From NCBI GenBank assembly GCA_023548195.1, contig JAJHZJ010000531.1:8543900-8607899 (forward strand): DNA of 64,000 bases, read 5' to 3'. The stretch's first letter is position 1. Every line of letters starts with the position of its first letter. The DNA is from Bettongia penicillata ogilbyi (taxonomy: Eukaryota; Chordata; Mammalia; Diprotodontia; Potoroidae). The notes beneath the pieces are model-generated. The model was given only the letters and a program-made list of their open reading frames with translations. It was not told where the DNA came from and ran no database searches. This document shows positions 61,301 to 64,000 of the stretch, one piece after another. The translations under genes were made by a program, and so were the position numbers.

Positions 61301-62877
61301 GGTGCTAGTTGGAATGCTTGCCTAAACAACCCTCAGATTTCTACCAACTTTCCCTGTCACATGATTAAGTCCAGGGATATCCTCCTGCATAAATTTTAGG
61401 AAACTGATTGTGACTCTAGCTCCCTGGTGTGTATTGCTGTGAGTTTGGAAATGAGACACAGGATGCAATAGAACATCCATGCTCAAGCCAATAGAAGGTT
61501 ACCTGATAGTCAAGAAGGATTCTATGTGCCAAGCATGGTTTTTCTGCTCAAGCTTCAGGGTCCAAGAGTTAGTGATTAGAGGAAACAGGCATCTGTCTAT
61601 TTGTAATGATGGAGCCAGAATTTGGTTGATTTGTTCCAGAGCTCCCTGGAAATACCTCAAGTACCTTGTAAACAGTTTCATTTGATGAGCCTTTTTAAGT
61701 GCCTAGTATGTGCCAGGTGCTGTGTTAGATGCCTGGAGATGGAGATAAAAGTAAAATAATTCCTGTTCCCAAGGGGCTTATATTCACTTGGAGAGCAGAG
61801 GGGAACCAACAAGTAGAACTATAAATACCAAATGCATACAAAGGAAATTGTTCTGTGGCAGAACCTGTCTGATTTGTGTGAAAGGTTGGGATCTTGGGTG
61901 CCACCAACAGCATTACCAAATGTCAGGAGGGATACCTTGCCCAGAGTCTCCCAGTCAGTGTGTCTTTGAGATCTTCTTGATTTGAGGTCAGATCCCTATT
62001 TACCTCTCAGTGTTCTAGATAAAGCTCTAAGATGATACATTCTGGAGCAGTTGTTGATCTGCACTAGTAGTGAAACTTCCTCAGTGAGAAGTTTCTTACA
62101 AAAGCAACATTTTAAGAGCAAAATTATTTTTTTGGTTCTTCAAGGGCAGAGTTTTGTTATGGTAGGTGAAAAGAGTATCAGCGTGGCAATTCTGATATTT
62201 TAGCTATTTGCCATCATCATTATCCAATTCTAGAACTCCAGGAAGTGATTCAAAGTCACAGAATGAAGAGTCAGTGACCGAACAAGGAAGGACTAAATAC
62301 CAACCTAAATTAATATCCTAACATGGAGGGAGACGGGAAGCATTTGTTGAGATACCCAGACAAACACAGCCAATTAACTACCCATGAAAACATTTATTCT
62401 CTGAACTTAGGGTTTTTTGTTTTGTTTTCTTTTAATTTGATTTGGTTTTTGTAGGTTTGAAGATGGTACAATTTCTTTCCTTGACATTATAGCATTGAAA
62501 CATGGATTTGATGTTCTAGAAAGACTGACAGGTCAGTGGAAACATTTTCCTTTCTATCTGTGTGGATTTACTTCTGCCACATGTATTTCACTCCTTAGAA
62601 ATTACTTTATAAATAACTTGTATTTAATTATCATGTGTGTATATTTTCAAATTTTTCACAAACTTTTTCTTTGCTAGGTGGAATGGAAAACATAAAACAA
62701 CATACTTTTGCCTTGGCTCACTACACCTACACAGTGCTGGCTGTTCTCCAATACCCAAATGGAGCCCCTGTGATTCAGATTTACAATGATACAGAATTCA
62801 ACAGTCCCGAGACCCAGGGTCCAATCATTGCCTTTAACGTATTGGATGACAATGGAGACATCATTGGTTATTCTCAG
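36066..62877 (+). CDS. MOCOS: Molybdenum cofactor sulfurase, coding exons 1-6 (gene continues past right edge)
   Basis: MOCOS takes sulfur from L-cysteine by a PLP-dependent NifS-like reaction and adds it to the molybdenum cofactor of xanthine dehydrogenase and aldehyde oxidase in the cytosol. Six exons with GT-AG borders join in matching phases (1,1,2,2,1,0) to 418 codons without a stop. Visible landmarks are YLDHAGTT near residue 63, YGNPHSQ near 89, FTSGSTAALK near 128, LTDSHTS near 161 and SFYKIFGFPTGLGALL near 273, in which Lys276 is the expected PLP Schiff-base lysine. The window ends in intron 6, after the IIGYSQ motif. The family protein is close to 890 residues, so slightly under half is present; the persulfide cysteine loop and the MOSC domain lie outside. 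The N-terminus before SYGYVQGS is richer in Gln and Pro than I recall for placental MOCOS. Recognition is firm; only the exact start and any untranslated exon are uncertain. Confidence 0.96.
36410..36590 (+). repeat. MIR fragment in intron 1
   Basis: CTTGGGCAAGTCTCCTAGAC and TTTTCTTACCTATAAAATGAGAGG are decayed MIR core segments. Confidence 0.6.
36640..36830 (-). mobile_element. Old L1 3' fragment in intron 1
   Basis: TTAATTTTCCCTTTCC, then TTGTAACAAACATGCATAGTT, the L1 3'UTR pattern shared with 32930, 53780 and 24340. Confidence 0.6.
36831..38470. other. Intron 1, no recognised element
   Basis: Single-copy-looking intron sequence; no exon or repeat recognised. Confidence 0.4.
38475..38565. 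repeat. (GA)n microsatellite
   Basis: About 90 bp of GA with one GAAAG interruption near 38546, preceded by a purine-rich GGGAGG/GAAAGA shoulder. The overlapping open frames in both directions are artefacts of the repeat. Confidence 0.95.
38640..39260. repeat. ERV-related repeat in intron 1
   Basis: 38987-39085 matches 30838-30945 (CTTAGTTAAG, CCAGCCACACAGGGCTAGGTT-like, CAATGCAAATAAAG). It is probably part of the same decayed retroviral family in the same orientation; outer limits unclear. Confidence 0.4.
39410..39660 (-). repeat. MIR element in intron 1
   Basis: GTACCTACTATATGGTAG, TCAGTTGATCCTCACAACAACC, CCCATTTCACAGTTGTGAAAAC, and a decayed head ending GTATCCACTGTGCTGC. Confidence 0.8.
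40170..40640 (-). mobile_element. L1 ORF2 fragment in intron 1
   Basis: Aligns with about 10500-10980 of the larger L1: CCAGTTTTCCCAGAAATTGG, TTCCACTGTTTAGTTG, ATGATTATTGATTTACAG, CCTCCAGATAAATTG. Strongly decayed. Confidence 0.6.
41335..41445 (+). repeat. L2 3' end in intron 1
   Basis: TGTAAGCCCCTTGAGGATAAGG through CTCAATAAATGCTTGTTAAT, a clear L2/MIR-type 3' terminus. Confidence 0.75.
41540..42060 (+). repeat. L2 ORF2 fragment in intron 1
   Basis: A translated relic contains RDLNLNISKTEF, which matches the L2 reverse-transcriptase downstream motif LNISKTE; the following 3' part is degraded. Confidence 0.6.
42265..42460 (+). repeat. MIR element in intron 1
   Basis: TTCTGGTATAGTGGAAAGAG head, then CATTTGTAAAATGAGGAGG core. 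Confidence 0.7.
42735..42945 (-). repeat. L2/L3-type fragment in intron 1
   Basis: GAACTTGAATGCCAGG, AACAGGAAGTCCCTAAAG and TGGAATGAGAGTGATG follow the order of the larger L2 at 49470-49560. Confidence 0.5.
43335..43490 (+). repeat. MIR element in intron 1
   Basis: CAGTGAAAGGAACACAGGCC, then TAAGCTTCAGTTTCCCCACC. Confidence 0.65.
44605..44975 (+). repeat. Unnamed dispersed repeat, copy 2, with (TTCC)n inside
   Basis: Partner of 19815-20125. Between its two halves lies a (TTCC)n run of about 20 units at 44682-44761 that copy 1 lacks; copy 1 has a T-rich stretch there. Confidence 0.5.
44682..44761. repeat. (TTCC)n microsatellite
   Basis: About 20 tandem TTCC units without interruption. Confidence 0.97.
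45660..46440 (-). repeat. L2 fragment in intron 1
   Basis: Parallel to 50160-50840 of the larger L2: GATCAACAGTGTCTAACTGC, GAGAAAAGGTGATTGGATG, GGCAAGGTTCTCAGTTG. It contains the CT microsatellite at 46289. Confidence 0.75.
46289..46344. repeat. (CT)n microsatellite inside L2
   Basis: 28 CT units, replacing the segment that in the sister L2 reads as TTTTTTTCTGTAAACATC. Confidence 0.95.
46440..46610 (+). repeat. MIR element in intron 1
   Basis: GAGCCTCAGTTTCCTCATCTG with a decayed head before it. Confidence 0.75.
47045..47300 (-). repeat. Mar1-type CORE-SINE in intron 1
   Basis: Complete in reverse: GTTGTTGTTCAGTAGGTTCA tail, TGGGGTTTTCTTGGCAAAGA, CATTTTACAGATGAGTAAAC, head ending CACTACCTAGTTGCCCC. 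Confidence 0.85.
47645..47895 (+). repeat. Mar1-type CORE-SINE in intron 1
   Basis: GGGCCACTAGGTAAGTTCAG head, GAATTCAAATCCAGACTC B-box, AAGGAAATGGCAAACTGCTG and AGTTGGACATGACTAAAATG tail. With the copy at 47045 it forms an inverted SINE pair. Confidence 0.87.
47900..48560. other. End of intron 1, no recognised element
   Basis: Nothing recognised before the exon 2 acceptor. Confidence 0.4.
48568..48657 (+). CDS. MOCOS: MOCOS exon 2
   Basis: Bounded by a pyrimidine-rich acceptor ending in AG at 48567 and donor GTAAAG at 48658. It encodes residues 60-89 with the MTYLDHAGTTLFPQSQL signature that opens the aminotransferase class V fold. Phase 1 on both sides, joining exons 1 and 3 through split glycine codons. 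Intron 1 is about 12.3 kb. Confidence 0.95.
48995..51060 (-). mobile_element. L2 (LINE-2), about 2 kb, in intron 2
   Basis: The left end TTATTAAGTGCTTACTGTATGC preceded by (ATCA)n is the L2 3' terminus. The body runs rightward into the reverse-transcriptase part. The - strand relic around 50000-50090 reads LFSIYITSLGDIINSHGF and then a degraded position where the YADDT box belongs. Another piece reads LPVTAEDVTTLPVTQACNL. Frameshifts throughout; inactive. Confidence 0.85.
51335..51950 (-). repeat. L2/L3-type 3' fragment split by a Mar1 tail
   Basis: TAAATGTCTACTATATTCCAGG and TTCAAGAAACTTCC open it, and AAGAGCTTTAAAAGCCGAAA resumes after the SINE piece at 51655-51755. Confidence 0.55.
51655..51755 (+). 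repeat. Mar1 3' tail fragment
   Basis: GGCAAATCACTCTAGTATATTTGCCAAGAAAAC (split here) and GGGATCATGAAAAGTCAG, the BovB/RTE-like tail only. Confidence 0.65.
52497..52563 (+). CDS. MOCOS: MOCOS exon 3
   Basis: Acceptor AG at 52495-52496 and donor GTAGGA at 52564. It encodes NPHSQNISSKLTYDTIEHVRY and completes the YGNPHSQ motif with exon 2. It leaves two bases of an arginine codon that exon 4 completes. The 67-bp length keeps the frame with both neighbours. Confidence 0.94.
52825..52945 (-). repeat. MIR fragment in intron 3
   Basis: GGGGTTAAGTGACTAACCTAAG, then a decayed head ending CATCCACTATGTGACACTGC. Confidence 0.65.
53180..53395 (+). repeat. SINE fragment in intron 3
   Basis: GAGTGGATAGAGATCCAGCC head and GAGGAAGTGCCAATTTCAAT...GGAGTTTCCTCACCTGAAT body, a marsupial SINE-like pattern; subfamily unknown. 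Confidence 0.5.
53770..54000 (-). mobile_element. Old L1 3' fragment in intron 3
   Basis: TTATTTCCTTTCTGTTTAATC, TTGTAACAAATAGTTATAGTC and AGGTGAGTGGCATGCTTCATC follow the L1 3' pattern. Confidence 0.6.
54001..54950. other. Intron 3, no recognised element
   Basis: Nothing recognised. Confidence 0.4.
54955..55100 (-). repeat. L2/L3-type 3' fragment in intron 3
   Basis: CTGCTTTCAAAGAGTTTACATTC and ATACAGATAAATATATACAAAG parallel the start of the L2 copies at 49080 and 51420. Confidence 0.5.
55130..55350. repeat. AT-rich (TAAATATTATTA)n-like tract
   Basis: About 220 bp nearly free of G and C, with irregular ATTATTA/ATAAATA units. Confidence 0.9.
55785..56426 (+). CDS. MOCOS: MOCOS exon 4 (large catalytic-domain exon)
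   Basis: A 642-bp exon after a TTTCTTTCAG acceptor, ending before donor GTAATA at 56427. It encodes residues 113-325, the core of the PLP-binding domain: the GSTAALK phosphate-binding region, DSHTSVVG with the histidine expected to stack on PLP, HLFCYPAQSNFSG, WFVLLDAAAYVSTSPLDL with the cofactor aspartate, and FYKIFGFPTG with the Schiff-base lysine. The reading frame is open throughout, and continues about 80 bp upstream into the intron by chance. Confidence 0.97.
57274..57284. repeat. HAL1 target-site duplication (left)
   Basis: GGATAAATCTT next to the T-rich tail; identical at 59911-59921. Confidence 0.85.
57285..59910 (-). mobile_element. HAL1 (half-L1), apparently full length, in MOCOS intron 4
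   Basis: On the - strand it opens near 59899 with GGGGCAGAGCCAAGATGACAG, a GC-rich 5'UTR, then an ORF1 relic from ATG 59307 to about 58290. ORF1 shows a long heptad coiled coil (KRLTQLEKEVQKANEEKEAL), the RRM region (DNLKIKRIPES, with IIFHEIIKKN following) and the C-terminal domain (QAARKKQFKYFGNAIRITQD, ITYPAKLSIILQGNKWSF, DFQAFMMKRPELK). A 1 kb 3'UTR follows directly, without any ORF2, and ends in an A-rich tail. An 11-bp duplication flanks it. ORF1 is broken (a frameshift soon after the start and stops), so it is inactive. It would have relied on L1 reverse transcriptase. Confidence 0.88.
59911..59921. repeat. HAL1 target-site duplication (right)
   Basis: Second GGATAAATCTT, 11 bases beyond the GGGGCAGAGCC start; the spacer may be untemplated 5' nucleotides. 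Confidence 0.85.
60390..60605 (-). repeat. MIR element in intron 4
   Basis: CATTTTACAACTGAAAGAAC and TACGTGACTTATCCAGGGTC with a decayed head. Confidence 0.65.
60735..60845 (+). repeat. L2 3' end in intron 4
   Basis: TGCTTGAGGACAGTGATGAC through TAATAAATGCTTGTTGACTT. Confidence 0.75.
60990..61165 (-). repeat. MIR element in intron 4
   Basis: GGATCCTCAAAACAACCTTG, CACATTTTACAGACCAGG, AGGTCATACAACTAGTAAAAG. Confidence 0.7.
61685..61830 (-). repeat. L2/L3-type 3' fragment in intron 4
   Basis: AAGTGCCTAGTATGTGCCAGG, TCCTGTTCCCAAGGGGCTTA; same layout as the 49030 copy. Confidence 0.6.
61840..62450. other. End of intron 4, no recognised element
   Basis: Nothing recognised before the exon 5 acceptor. 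Confidence 0.4.
62455..62531 (+). CDS. MOCOS: MOCOS exon 5
   Basis: Acceptor TTTTTGTAG before 62455 and donor GTCAGT at 62532. It encodes FEDGTISFLDIIALKHGF followed by DVLERLT, a family-conserved stretch after the GGGT loop of exon 4. The exon is 77 bp and enters in phase 2, leaving in phase 1. Intron 4 upstream is about 6 kb and carries a HAL1 insertion. Confidence 0.95.
62678..62877 (+). CDS. MOCOS: MOCOS exon 6
   Basis: Acceptor TTTGCTAG before 62678 and donor GTAGCC at 62878. It encodes GGMENIKQHTFALAHYTYTV through GPIIAFNVLDDNGDIIGYSQ and ends on a complete codon. Intron 5 is only 146 bp. In the family the next exon begins with the segment leading to the catalytic cysteine loop; it is not in this window. 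Confidence 0.95.
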
Positions 62878-63489
62878 GTAGCCGGGTTTTTTCTTCTTTA
62901 TCACCTTACCTGATCTTAAAATTATAACATATATCCTCCTCACCACCCTCACCCCACCCTCAACCTGGAAGATCACAATTAGATGGCAATTTCCAACCAT
63001 TCAGAGAATAGTCCCCAAACCCTTTAGTAATCTCAAGACCTATGAGCTGCCAAAGTCACATTCACAAAAGTCATTAACTAAAGCCTATACAATGTACTGT
63101 ATAGAAACCTTCCCCGCTCCAGGCCCTCACTTGGCTCCTATTTGCTCTTTAAAAAATACTTTTCGATCCCTTTTCAGCTTATACATATATCATGTTTATT
63201 TATCCTAGTGTGTGTACAGACTATGTCTTGTGTATATATATTATCCCTTTCTTCTGCCTACTTGGTAAGCAATCCCTTGCAGTAAAGATTCACTTATTCA
63301 CTTTTGTAGCAATCAAAACTACCGAAGATTTAATTTTTAGGACTTAGAAGAAATAATAACAAAATTTAGTGAGATTAGTATATGGAGTATTCCTTATCCA
63401 TAGTGTCCTCAACTCTGCAATGAGGGAAGGAGGTTCAGTTTCTCAATTCTTCTCTGAAGGCATGCTCTGTCATCATAATTGTAGAGAGA

Positions 63490-64000
63490 TCACTTTCATT
63501 TAATTGTAATTTCTATTTTCTTTGTTGTTGTGTAAATTGTTTTCTTTGTTCTACAAAGTTCATTCTGTGCCATAGGAAATAATTCTTTATATTCACCATT
63601 TCTAATGGAATAACATTTCATATTCATCTTCTACAATTTGATAAGCCATCCTTCAAACTGTAGGTACCCACCTTGTTTCTGATTCTTTTATGCCATCGAG
63701 AACTCTACTATGAATATTTTTGTATGTAATTTTTTAAAAATTTAGTTAATTTGTTTTCAGTTTTCAACAATCACTTCCATAAGTCTTAAAATTTCTCCCC
63801 CTCCCTCTCCCTTCCCTCCTTGAGACAGCATGCAATCCCATATGGGCTCTACACATTAGTTCCTATTAAACACATTTTCACATTAGTCATGTTTCAAAGA
63901 AGAATTAAATCGAATGGGAGAAATCATGAAGAAAATCAAACCCAAACAAAACATAACACAAGAGAAAAATAGTTTGCTTCACTCTTTTGTATATAATTTT
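63490..64000 (-). mobile_element. L1 3' fragments in intron 6, cut by window edge
   Basis: An old L1 piece (63490-63735) is followed by the 3' end of a younger L1: CAGTTTTCAACAATCACTTCC, CATGCAATCCCATATGGGC, CTATTAAACACATTTTCACA. The same 3'UTR occurs at 9190 and 26990. Confidence 0.8.

Overview
The window is nuclear DNA from a mammal, most likely a marsupial. The evidence is spliced GT-AG exons in long introns and many MIR, L2 and L1 relics. There are also tRNA-derived CORE-SINEs whose 3' tail resembles BovB/RTE elements (the marsupial Mar1 type) and half-L1 (HAL1) retrotransposons with clear insertion hallmarks. It cannot be decided from sequence alone whether the species is American or Australasian.

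The only spliced protein-coding gene seen is MOCOS (molybdenum cofactor sulfurase), on the + strand. Its first six coding exons lie at 36066-36243, 48568-48657, 52497-52563, 55785-56426, 62455-62531 and 62678-62877. They join in phase to 418 intact codons covering most of the N-terminal NifS-like, PLP-dependent desulfurase domain, including the PLP lysine. The catalytic cysteine loop and the C-terminal MOSC domain lie beyond the right edge.

Positions 1 to about 34,000 are a graveyard of nested retroelements with no spliced gene seen. They hold two processed retrocopies with target-site duplications: a decayed YWHAZ (14-3-3 zeta) at 2057-3810 and a remarkably well-kept REEP6 at 6894-8103. They also hold an L1/HAL1 copy lacking its coding part (about 951-1989), an internally deleted L1 (about 9165-13260), a broken HAL1 (about 14736-16790), endogenous-retrovirus LTRs on the - strand (one with a Lys-tRNA-type primer-binding site, another next to a polypurine tract), and a solo LTR with a 6-bp duplication inside an older L1 (27798-28205). 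A GC-box/CpG-bearing stretch at 34960-35270 and a TATA-like site 50 bp before the MOCOS start are the only promoter candidates.

The MOCOS introns contain MIR, Mar1, L2 and L1 fragments, several long microsatellites and one apparently full-length HAL1 with an 11-bp duplication (intron 4). Every L1 and HAL1 piece whose orientation could be read lies antisense to MOCOS. No undescribed functional system was found; the most distinctive items are the REEP6 retrocopy, the HAL1 copies, the ERV remains and an unnamed repeat present in two good and one weak copy upstream.
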